A stretch of 64,000 nucleotides of DNA from the NCBI GenBank assembly GCA_036504595.1, contig DASXUX010000052.1:62001-126000 (forward strand), read 5' to 3'. Positions 7,862-15,794 of the stretch are shown piece after piece; positions within the stretch are counted from its first letter, which is position 1; every line of letters begins with the position of its first letter. Under the pieces are notes generated by a model. It did no database searches. It worked only from the letters and a program-made list of their open reading frames with translations, and had not been told where the DNA came from. The position numbers were made by a program, and so were the translations under genes. The DNA comes from DASXUX01 sp036504595 (GTDB taxonomy: Bacteria; Planctomycetota; SZUA-567; H5-PLA8).

Positions 7862-10720
7862 TCACGAGCCAGCCACCGATGGATAACTCCAGTTGATCTC
7901 CAATAGACCTTCGTCCGTTACCAAGCGTGGGGACTTGCCAGCGTTGCGTCCTGCCGGCACAGAGGCCGGCGCTACCCGGGCACGCCTGGCAACGGCCTCG
8001 CCCATCAAGCCGAGCATGCGCGCAACGACCGTATCCCAACTGTTGTTTTGAGCCAGCGCGAGGCCACGCTGCAGGCGCGCAGCATCGGGTTTTCGCAGCG
8101 CGTCTTCGCATGCCTTGATGAAGGTCTTGTGATTGTCGGCGATGTAGACGACGGACTTGAAGTTGTGAATGACATCCGCGATGGCAGTGCTGACGACGGG
8201 CCGGCCGGTGGCCATATATTCGAGCGCCTTGGTGGGATTGATGTACTGTGTGGCGCTGTTGATGGCGAACGGCATCAGGCACAGGTCGAAGGCTTTGCAG
8301 TAGTTGGGCAGGACGCGGTAATCGCGAGCGCCCAGCCAGAACAAGTTTGGCCGGTGCGGCAGCAAGGCGGTATCCACCTTGACCACCGGACCGATCATCG
8401 CGACCGACCACTCCGGATGAGTTTCGGCGATCTTGTCGAGCAGCGGGTAATCGACGCGCTCATCAATCACGCCAAACCATCCGAGGACCGGATGCGCCAT
8501 GAAATCGATGTCCGGCGGGACGGATGTATCTTCCTGCCGCGCCTGGGCAAAGTGTGCGACGTCCACACCGCAACCGAAGAAATGGCAGTTTGAGTTGCAT
8601 TTGGATTTGTTGCGGTACATCTGGTAGCCACCGGTGAAGACGACGTCGGCGCGCTCCAACAGGCGGCGCTCGTTGTCGAGGAGCTCTTTCGGCGCGCCTT
8701 TGAACTGGCTGAGTTCGTCCATGCAGTCGTAAACGACACCGCACTCGTTGAACTGTCCCATGCTCCAGCCCACGTCCATTGGGTTGTAGTAGTAGAGGAG
8801 TGGCGAGGTGAACTGGCCCTTCGTGTTCATCGACTGCGCGGTTTTCTGAACGAGCTTCAGGATTTGCGACGTGATGGCGCTGTAGCTCAGCTTCGCATCT
8901 TTGGGGAAGTGCGGACAAGCGACGACGACGTTCGGCATGACTCGGTGCAGCAGCAGCTTCAGCGCGCCGCCGTCCTGGTCGAACATGGGCTCCTCGACGA
9001 ACAGCACCGGGTGCTTGCGCGCGTACCGGCTGACGAACTGCTGCGGCCGCTGCCACACGAAGCCCCAGCGCAGATGCGAGAACACGATGATGCCCCAGTC
9101 GGCGCTGTTGGGCGTGTTCGATGTGGCGCTGGTGCGCGCGACCGCGACGCCTCGTCGCGCGGCTCCGTTTCCGCCGGTGCTGGCGCGGCCGGTTGCAACG
9201 GGGGCGGATGGAGCCAGCACTTCGTCCGAGGTCGCCTGCAAATCGGCGGCGGGCTGAGCTGCCGGGGTCGCCACCGTTGCCGCCGCCAGGGCCTCAAAGG
9301 CAATCCGCGGAGTCTTTTCGCTGGGAACGGCGCCAAGGCTTTCCTCATCGTTGTCAAGCGCCGGGCGGGAAAGGGGCGCCAGTTCGCCGACGGGCTCATT
9401 GCGAGCGTGGACGTATTCGGCATAGCGATCAGCGAGGGCGGTCTTCGATCTCTGCAGGATCCCATCTTTCTGCCGCTTCAGGCTGAAAAGGCCAACTTTG
9501 TGAATCTTGCCGATGTGATGCAGCAGCGCGCCATCCCAGTCCACGTTGTCGAAGCAGGGCCACCAAGTGTAGCCGAGCAATGGCACCCCTTCTTCGCGCA
9601 AGCGGCGGCTGTCGGCGATGGTCTGCTCCAACCAGAGTTCACGGTCCAAGTCGGCGCCGTCCTCACTGGTTTCTGTCAGCATCAGCGGGATGCCGTAGCG
9701 ATCCCAGTACTGCCGCGCACAGCCGTACAATCCCAACGGGTTCGCCGGCTTCTTCTGACGCTTAGCGTCGCCGGCCAACTCCAATTCGGTTTCGGTGTGG
9801 CTATAGTAATCCAGCCCGATGATGTCCGGCGCGTTACTGTTCGCGCGAATCCAGTCCAGGTCGGTCTCGGCGAATCCGTAGGTGGTCAGCCATGGGTACA
9901 GCGGGTGATGCTTGTCCATTCGGCCGGTTAGAAGATCCATGACCACGAAACGCCGCGTGTTGCGCATGCGGATGTCGGGCGCGAGGGCCTCTTCGGCCGT
10001 CTGATGGTGCTCGCACGAATCGCAGAGCAGCACGGACGCGTCCGGCGCATTCTTGCGGATCGCACGGATGGCTCGCAGCGTGCCTTGGACGATGCGGCTG
10101 AGCACGGGCATATAGCCGCGCCAGCGGCGGCTGTGCGGTGGCCAGAATCCGAAATCGCCGGAGAACAGCGCGGTGATCAGGGGTTCATTGAAGGGGCAGA
10201 ACGTGTGGACGCGGTCGCCATAGCGAGCGGCCAGAGCTGCCGCAAGCCGTTCGAGCGCCTCGGGGAACTCCGGGTCGCCGGCGGCCTGACGCAGCCACAG
10301 GGGCGTGCCGAAGTGCACAACGTCCAGCATCAGCTTGAGTCCGAGTTCCCGGGTGATGAAATCAACGCGCTCGTCGGCCCAGCCCCAATCGAATTTGCCT
10401 GCGGCGGGCTCGATCATGTTCCACGGCAGGCCGTATCTGACGGAGACAGGGCCGAAGGTATTGCGGATCATGCGGAAGTCTTCGCCCCAGAAACGGTCGT
10501 GCTGCGTCCACTGAAACTGGTCCACCTGGATGTGCGGCAGGACCGAACATTCGACGCCAACGGACCAGATGAAATCACCGCCGACCGACTCCACTGCGGA
10601 CTTCTCGATGGCGGGTTGCGGGTTGCAGATTGCGGAATTGCGCAAGGCCCGTTGTCTGAAACCCGCATCGGGCACGCACTTACCGTTGGTTCGCGTTCGC
10701 CGCTTCGCTCGCTTTCTCAT
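7862..10720 (-). CDS. GH1-like / glycosyltransferase (GT4-like) fusion protein
   Basis: This is a 952-residue two-domain protein. Residues about 45-440 are GH1-like, with putative acid/base E179 (PFNEPL) and nucleophile E350 (LMLTETSEDG). An Ala/Pro/Thr-rich linker follows (about 460-535). Residues about 540-910 are a GT-B glycosyltransferase: WGFVWQRPQQF at the start, YDCMDELSQF mid-domain, and NPTKALEYMATGRPVVST as the nucleotide-sugar site. Near the C-terminus, VAPASVPAGR is encoded by a palindromic element found in two other genes. The ATG at 10720 has AAAGGG about seven bases upstream and lies between the arms of a family B inverted repeat. Lying before the mutase, it may transfer galactofuranose or a related sugar, with the hydrolase-like domain acting on the same glycan; this is inference. 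Confidence 0.82.
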   Translation of the reverse strand: MRKRAKRRTRTNGKCVPDAGFRQRALRNSAICNPQPAIEKSAVESVGGDFIWSVGVECSVLPHIQVDQFQWTQHDRFWGEDFRMIRNTFGPVSVRYGLPWNMIEPAAGKFDWGWADERVDFITRELGLKLMLDVVHFGTPLWLRQAAGDPEFPEALERLAAALAARYGDRVHTFCPFNEPLITALFSGDFGFWPPHSRRWRGYMPVLSRIVQGTLRAIRAIRKNAPDASVLLCDSCEHHQTAEEALAPDIRMRNTRRFVVMDLLTGRMDKHHPLYPWLTTYGFAETDLDWIRANSNAPDIIGLDYYSHTETELELAGDAKRQKKPANPLGLYGCARQYWDRYGIPLMLTETSEDGADLDRELWLEQTIADSRRLREEGVPLLGYTWWPCFDNVDWDGALLHHIGKIHKVGLFSLKRQKDGILQRSKTALADRYAEYVHARNEPVGELAPLSRPALDNDEESLGAVPSEKTPRIAFEALAAATVATPAAQPAADLQATSDEVLAPSAPVATGRASTGGNGAARRGVAVARTSATSNTPNSADWGIIVFSHLRWGFVWQRPQQFVSRYARKHPVLFVEEPMFDQDGGALKLLLHRVMPNVVVACPHFPKDAKLSYSAITSQILKLVQKTAQSMNTKGQFTSPLLYYYNPMDVGWSMGQFNECGVVYDCMDELSQFKGAPKELLDNERRLLERADVVFTGGYQMYRNKSKCNSNCHFFGCGVDVAHFAQARQEDTSVPPDIDFMAHPVLGWFGVIDERVDYPLLDKIAETHPEWSVAMIGPVVKVDTALLPHRPNLFWLGARDYRVLPNYCKAFDLCLMPFAINSATQYINPTKALEYMATGRPVVSTAIADVIHNFKSVVYIADNHKTFIKACEDALRKPDAARLQRGLALAQNNSWDTVVARMLGLMGEAVARRARVAPASVPAGRNAGKSPRLVTDEGLLEINWSYPSVAGS
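7949..7975 (-). repeat. In-frame palindromic element (encodes VAPASVPAG), copy 1
   Basis: The core GCCGGC-ACAGAG-GCCGGC (plus strand) lies inside the glycosyltransferase gene near its 3' end. The loop ACRGAG and the arms recur at 29411-29458 and, with a variant arm, at 14283-14306. Confidence 0.7.
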
Positions 10721-10771
10721 TAGTAGCCCTTTCCTCTTTCGCAGCCAATCCGCAATCCGAAATCCGCAATC
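10611..10771. repeat. Imperfect inverted repeat, family B (GATTGCGG units), around a gene start
   Basis: Arm one, 10611-10642, holds GGGTTGC/GATTGCGG units. Arm two, 10746-10771, is made of ATCCGCA/ATCCGAA units, the complement. The ATG of the fusion protein (10720) and its ribosome site lie between the arms. Confidence 0.65.
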
Positions 10772-11000
10772 AAGACGGCCCACCTAATGTCGGCAAGGGA
10801 GTTGGCAAGCCGTGTACCTATAGCCTTGCCAATAGCTGCCACCAGAGTGCGCGGGGTGAAAAAGATTGCTGCGGCGCAAAGTGCTGGGCGCTTGTGCCGT
10901 ATGCACATGCGCCTCCCCACACGCAGCGCTAAACCGCGCCTGAGTTTTCACTTTTGGCAAAAACCGGTATCGGCAGAGGCAGGGATACCCGTGATACGGA

Positions 11001-14000
11001 TCACTTCACGCGCGCACGGTAGGCGTCGGTGTAGACACCAATCTCCGCAAACGGGATGGGTTGAAAACTGAGCCGAGTCGAGAGCGGCAAAGAGTCGCGG
11101 ACGCTGAAATCCTGTTTAGCGAGATCTGCGAAGCCGGGATCGTCGGCGACCAGCAGGTTGTCCATCAGATCGTTGCGGCCCGGATCGCGAAGCAGGAATT
11201 TTCCGCAGTTCAGGACGATGTTGCGCCAGATGAAGTTTGAGTCGTTGTTCTCGTAGAGCTTCGCAAGATCGGGATAGCGCGCGACGTAGGGCGGCTCGGT
11301 GGCCTTCACGTCCTGGATGTAGTCCTTCTGGTGGCCATCGAGATACGATTTCCAACGTGCGTTTCCCCACGCGGAGAAGCTGACGGCGGACTTGCAGTCC
11401 ACGAAGACGTTGTTCTCGATAAAGTTCTCTTTGCCGCCGTGAATCTGCACGCCGCCGAAGCCGCCGTCGGAGCAGCGCTGAAAAACATTGCCGTAGATCA
11501 GCACGCCACAGATCGCGTCATCCAGCCGAATGCCGGCCTGGCCGCAACCTAAGCCGTTGCCCATTTCGTGCCAGTAGTTGTAGCGGTAAATGTTGCCGCG
11601 GAACGTCGGGTTGCCCCACATGTCTGAGCCGCCCTGGTCGTCGGATTCGAGCAGCACACGATAGATTTCGTTGTACTCGATGACGTGATCATTTCCCTCA
11701 ACGCGCATGGCGCTGCTGTTCGAGTCGTGAAAGACGTTGTGAGCGATTCGATTGCTCACGCCGTTGAGGAGCACGGCGGGCGTATAGGTGTGATCGACGC
11801 GCGAAAGATTGTGGATGCGGCAGTTCTCAACGAAGTGTTCACCGCGGGTAAGCGTTTTGCGGTCGCCGCCGTCAAGAACGACGCCGCCGCGGCCAAGCGT
11901 GTGAATGTCGCAGCTCAGCACGCCGTGGTGGCTGCCGCCGTGGATTTCGATCGCGTTGCCACCAAACTTACGGATGGTACATCCGGCGAATAAACAGGAC
12001 TGCCCGTTTTTGACGGAGATGGCATCGCCGCGGCCGCCCTCCCACAGCAGACCTTCGAACGCGACGTGTGAAACGTTTTCGAGTTCCATCACATGTTTGT
12101 CGAACATGGAGACTTCTATTTTGGGTTCCTTGCCTCCCGCGCGGGCGAGAGGGGAACCGAGGGGCCACTCCTTTACGGTCGCGGTACTGATGTTGCTGGG
12201 CGGGAAGAAGTACAGAACGCCACTTTCGCGATCGAGAAACCACTCGCCGGGGCGGTCAATTTCGGAGAGGAGATTCACGGCGCAGAAACGCTGGCCTTTG
12301 CGGAAGCCGTAGCCGTGCAAGGGCGGAGCAAGCGTGATCTCTTTTTTCTCGATATCGAGCTTCGCGACTTTCTCGTATGAATCGGCCCAGTCCCAGAACC
12401 AGTAGCCGTAGAGCCAGATTTCCTTTTCGTCCGTCCAGCGCGCGAAGCGGTCCTCGCTGTACTTGAACACGCCGCTCTTGCTGCCTTTCAGGCCGTGAAT
12501 CTGGTGGTCGTCGGTGACGAGATCGGCGATTTTGACGTAGCCTTCGTTCGGCCAGCGTGAAAACGGCATGGGCTGATCGTCAAAATAGAGTTCCAGCACC
12601 GGATGCGTAACGAAACCGCGGCCGCTCGAGAAGCCGCCGAGCTCGAACTTGCCCAAGTTGGTGATGCCTTGCGCTTTCAGGTCGGACTGCATGACCCAGC
12701 GGCGCGCCTCTTCGGGCAAACGAGAGAGGATCGCTTGATCCTTCACCGGCTGAAAACCTTTGATGCGCGCGCCAGCCTGGAAGTGAGCGGCGCCGAGTTC
12801 GGCACTGCGGTAAACGATGGGCGCCTCCGGCGCGCCGCTGTCCTGCGCGTCGAGCTTGAGCGTGTCGGTAATGGGATATTCGCCGCCGGCGAGAACGACC
12901 GTCACGCCACCGGCGGGCAGAGCGCCGCGCTTTTTGATCGCGCGGATTTCGTCGCGGGCGCGTTGAATGGATGCGAAGGGGCTCTCCTTCGTCCCTGCAT
13001 TAGCGTCCTTTCCGTCCGGTGAAACGAAGAGCGTCACGCCGGGGTCGGGACGTTTGGGAAGTTGTGTGCGGCTGGCGAGCGGGTCGCGGGCGGGCTGGCC
13101 GGCTTGCAAGCGGTCGATTTCGCGGCAGCGTTCATCGGCGAGCGTGACGTGATGCGGCGGGGCTCCGCGGACATCCTTTACCTTCGCGAAAGTGGCTTTA
13201 GCGGCGGGATAGTCTTTGGCGCGGACGCAGGCTTCGGCGGCGCAGATCCAGGCCAGGCTGCGCCACTGCGGCGGGGCTTCTTCCATATCGGGAATCTTAG
13301 CGTACTCCGCGCGCGCGGCGGGGAAGTCTTTGGCACCGGCGAGCGAGTGGGCGAGGCTGAGGCGCAAGGTCAGGCGTTCGGTGGGGGTTAGTTCGGGCAT
13401 CGAGAGCAACATAGCGGAAACTTCGCGCGGGAGGGACGCCCCAGCGCCTTCTTTAAGGAGCGCGAGAAGCTTGTCTTTTGCCTGAGCCTTCAGCCGCGGG
13501 GAAGAAGCGGCATCGTTAAAGATGGCGTAGTACTCGCCAGCCGCGAGTCCGAGCTTGCCTTGATTCCGCCGAAGATCGGCCAGCTTGAAGCGCAAGATGT
13601 TCGCTGCATTTGCCGGAGCTGATTGCAGCAGCTTTGACAGCTTTGTGGCGGCGGCTTCAAATTTTCTCTTCTGAGCATCAGCGTTCACTTCAGCCAACTG
13701 TGAAACGAAATCGACGGAGAACTGGGCTTCAAAGTGACTGTCGCAGAACACTTGCTCCGCCGATAGCGCGCGGTTGTAAAGAACGACTTCATCCACGTCC
13801 ATCTTCACGGAGCCGACACCGGCGTTGGCGAAACCGATGCGGACCTGGCCGCTTTGCGGCGGCGTGTAGGGGAACTCGAACGGGCCGGCCGCACTGAGTT
13901 CGCCATCCACGTAGATGCGCATTTCCTTGCCATTCCACGTGGCGGCCAGATGATGCCACGCCTGGTCGCTGACGGGTTCGCCACGGATCGAAACAGCGTG

Positions 14001-14537
14001 CGACGGCTGGGGGCGGCCGATCTCGAAGTTTATTTCGCGCGATGGGTAACCGGTCGTTACGCGCCAGCCGTCCCAATAGCCGCAACCGGCGGAGAGCAGC
14101 GTGCCGTTCGTCGTGCCGTTGTTGCCGTGATGATCGCCCTGGCCGAGTTTGCGGAACCACATCACGGCGGTGAAGGCGTTCTTTACGTCCGGGGCTTTGG
14201 CAAAGAGATAGCCTTGGTTGAGGGAGATGGCCTTCTTGGCTGGCCAGCGACCTTCGACGATTTTGAAGTCGTCTTTTGCGCTGGCGGGCACGGAGGCCCG
14301 CCCTACCGGCTCCATTTTGAATGCAAGCGGCTCGCCCTTGTCGCCGGCTTCGTTGTTGATCGGGTCGGCGGCTGCTTTCGCTCCTTCAAAGGTGTAGTAG
14401 CGAACGATGGATGGGTCGGACGCGAGGGTGGCGGCGCGCTTGAGCCAATCTTCGAACGTGGGCGATTCGGCGGCGAAGAGCGACAGCGGTCCGAGGAAGA
14501 CCGATGCAGCAACGAGCGTTCGGATGAGGTGGGACAT
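11001..14537 (-). CDS. Secreted LamG + TPR-like + parallel beta-helix protein
   Basis: The product is 1178 residues with a clear signal peptide (TLVAASVFLGPLSLFAAES). Residues about 80-270 form a LamG/concanavalin-like domain (AWHHLAATWNGKEMRIYVDG, DEVVLYNRALSAEQV). Residues about 280-470 are helical TPR-like repeats. From about 500, the motif VTLFVSPDGKDANAGTKESP marks a DUF1565-type start of a right-handed parallel beta-helix that fills the rest (Asn/Gly-rich turns such as GNAIEIHGGSHHGVLSC). Such proteins bind or cleave polysaccharide outside the cell; no catalytic site can be assigned. The ATG at 14537 has GGAGGA seven bases upstream. A palindromic element encodes VGRASVPAS at about residue 80. 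pyrD is divergent, and the two share a 120-base upstream region. Confidence 0.85.
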   Translation of the reverse strand: MSHLIRTLVAASVFLGPLSLFAAESPTFEDWLKRAATLASDPSIVRYYTFEGAKAAADPINNEAGDKGEPLAFKMEPVGRASVPASAKDDFKIVEGRWPAKKAISLNQGYLFAKAPDVKNAFTAVMWFRKLGQGDHHGNNGTTNGTLLSAGCGYWDGWRVTTGYPSREINFEIGRPQPSHAVSIRGEPVSDQAWHHLAATWNGKEMRIYVDGELSAAGPFEFPYTPPQSGQVRIGFANAGVGSVKMDVDEVVLYNRALSAEQVFCDSHFEAQFSVDFVSQLAEVNADAQKRKFEAAATKLSKLLQSAPANAANILRFKLADLRRNQGKLGLAAGEYYAIFNDAASSPRLKAQAKDKLLALLKEGAGASLPREVSAMLLSMPELTPTERLTLRLSLAHSLAGAKDFPAARAEYAKIPDMEEAPPQWRSLAWICAAEACVRAKDYPAAKATFAKVKDVRGAPPHHVTLADERCREIDRLQAGQPARDPLASRTQLPKRPDPGVTLFVSPDGKDANAGTKESPFASIQRARDEIRAIKKRGALPAGGVTVVLAGGEYPITDTLKLDAQDSGAPEAPIVYRSAELGAAHFQAGARIKGFQPVKDQAILSRLPEEARRWVMQSDLKAQGITNLGKFELGGFSSGRGFVTHPVLELYFDDQPMPFSRWPNEGYVKIADLVTDDHQIHGLKGSKSGVFKYSEDRFARWTDEKEIWLYGYWFWDWADSYEKVAKLDIEKKEITLAPPLHGYGFRKGQRFCAVNLLSEIDRPGEWFLDRESGVLYFFPPSNISTATVKEWPLGSPLARAGGKEPKIEVSMFDKHVMELENVSHVAFEGLLWEGGRGDAISVKNGQSCLFAGCTIRKFGGNAIEIHGGSHHGVLSCDIHTLGRGGVVLDGGDRKTLTRGEHFVENCRIHNLSRVDHTYTPAVLLNGVSNRIAHNVFHDSNSSAMRVEGNDHVIEYNEIYRVLLESDDQGGSDMWGNPTFRGNIYRYNYWHEMGNGLGCGQAGIRLDDAICGVLIYGNVFQRCSDGGFGGVQIHGGKENFIENNVFVDCKSAVSFSAWGNARWKSYLDGHQKDYIQDVKATEPPYVARYPDLAKLYENNDSNFIWRNIVLNCGKFLLRDPGRNDLMDNLLVADDPGFADLAKQDFSVRDSLPLSTRLSFQPIPFAEIGVYTDAYRARVK
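14283..14306 (-). repeat. In-frame palindromic element (encodes VGRASVPA), copy 2
   Basis: GGCGGGC-ACGGAG-GCCCGCC on the plus strand, with the same ACRGAG loop as copies 1 and 3 and 7-bp arms. It is in frame inside the LamG/beta-helix gene. Confidence 0.65.
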
Positions 14538-14596
14538 GGTGGGATCCTCCTGAGCGCTTGGGCTCTTCAACAAAAGTGTTGTTGTGCGATCTTACG

Positions 14597-14624
14597 TTCT
14601 CACTGAAAATGACTCAACTATTAT
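14597..14624 (+). promoter_or_regulatory. Putative sigma70-type promoter of pyrD
   Basis: TTCTCA (14597-14602) and TATTAT (14619-14624) are separated by 16 bases, with the pyrD ATG 33 bases beyond the -10 box. The match is moderate and comes from reading alone. Confidence 0.35.
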
Positions 14625-14657
14625 CATGCGCAGGAGTGCGTAACGCGAGGACGGTAC

Positions 14658-15569
14658 ATGCCTGATCTGTCTGTGGACTTGGGGCCGCTGAAGCTGAAGA
14701 CGCCGATTTTGACGGCGTCGGGGACGTTTGGTTACGGCGGGGAATACAGCCCGATTGTCGATCTTTCGCGATTGGGCGCGGTGGTGACGAAAAGTTTGAG
14801 CGTCAAGCCGCGTGAAGGAAATCCGTCGCCGCGCATTTGGGAAACGCCTTCGGGCATGCTCAATGCGATTGGTCTGGAGAACTGCGGGCTCGAATCGTTC
14901 ATTGAACATCGCATTCCGGAGCTTGCGGAGTTGCCGACGGCGGTGCTGGTCAACGTCGTCGGCGATAGCGTGGAAGACTACGCGGCGATCTGCAGCGCGC
15001 TCGACAAACAGGACGCCATCGACGGGTTTGAGATCAATATTTCCTGTCCGAACGTGAAGCATGGGTGCCGGTTCGCGTCGGATGCCAACGACTGTCTGCG
15101 CCTGATCAAGGCTCTGCGCCCGACGACGCGGAAATTGCTCATGGTCAAGCTTTCGCCGAACGTGACAGACATCGCGGCCGTGGCGCGGGCGGCGGTGGAA
15201 GGCGGAGCGGACGCTCTGTCGCTAATCAACACGCTGCTGGGCATGGCCATCGACGTCAAAACGCGGCGGCCCCGAATTGCAAACGTGACCGGCGGCTTGT
15301 CGGGTCCCGCCGTTCGGCCGGTGGCGGTGCGCTGCGTGTATCAAGTTGCGAAAGCTTGTCCGAAGACGCCGGTCGTGGGCATTGGCGGCATCCGGTGCCT
15401 GAATGATGCGCTGGAGTTTTTCATCGCCGGCGCATGCGCGGTGCAGATTGGGACGACGAACTATTTCGATCCCGATTTCTTGAACCGGCTGCCGGGGGAA
15501 CTCGATGCATGGCTGGCGCAGGAAAAGATTGGGGCGATCAAGGAAATTGTGGGGACAATAAAGGTGTGA
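14658..15569 (+). CDS. pyrD: Dihydroorotate dehydrogenase, class 1B catalytic subunit
   Basis: The 303-residue FMN enzyme oxidises dihydroorotate to orotate in pyrimidine synthesis. The family landmarks are present: LTASGTFGYGGEY near the N-terminus, LENCGLESF, the active-site C130 in NISCPNVKHG, MVKLSPNVTDI, NVTGGLSGPAV and GIGGIRCLNDALEF in the phosphate-binding loops. A Cys rather than Ser base and the length indicate a class 1 soluble enzyme, and the sequence fits 1B, which normally pairs with an iron-sulphur PyrK subunit; no pyrK lies in the window. The ATG has GAGG seven bases upstream. Confidence 0.95.
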   Translation: MPDLSVDLGPLKLKTPILTASGTFGYGGEYSPIVDLSRLGAVVTKSLSVKPREGNPSPRIWETPSGMLNAIGLENCGLESFIEHRIPELAELPTAVLVNVVGDSVEDYAAICSALDKQDAIDGFEINISCPNVKHGCRFASDANDCLRLIKALRPTTRKLLMVKLSPNVTDIAAVARAAVEGGADALSLINTLLGMAIDVKTRRPRIANVTGGLSGPAVRPVAVRCVYQVAKACPKTPVVGIGGIRCLNDALEFFIAGACAVQIGTTNYFDPDFLNRLPGELDAWLAQEKIGAIKEIVGTIKV

Positions 15570-15573
15570 GCGG

Positions 15574-15794
15574 GGCTCTTGGCTCTTGGCTCTTGGCTCT
15601 TGGCTCTTGGCTCTGGGCTCTTGGCTCTGGGCCAACAGCGGCTGTGCGGCAAACTTTGCGGTCTTGCATCGCTGGTGAAACGCCATAACCTGACACGGCA
15701 ATCTGACACTGCAAGTTCTGGAGGTCGCCGCCATGATCCGCATTGATTCCCGTTCGGCGTCACTCCCAAGAGCCAAGAGCCAAGAGCGAAGAGC
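15574..15794. repeat. Inverted repeat, family A (GGCTCTT units), around a gene start
   Basis: Arm one (15574-15633) is about eight tandem GGCTCTT/GGCTCTG units. Arm two (15766-15794) is CCAAGAG units, the complement. The esterase ATG at 15733 and its Shine-Dalgarno site lie between the arms, and arm two is translated as part of the signal-peptide n-region. Confidence 0.75.

Noticed and set aside
15574..15633. Possible CRISPR array
   Set aside because: The units are only 7 bases, contiguous and without spacers, and a complementary arm follows; it is an inverted low-complexity repeat.
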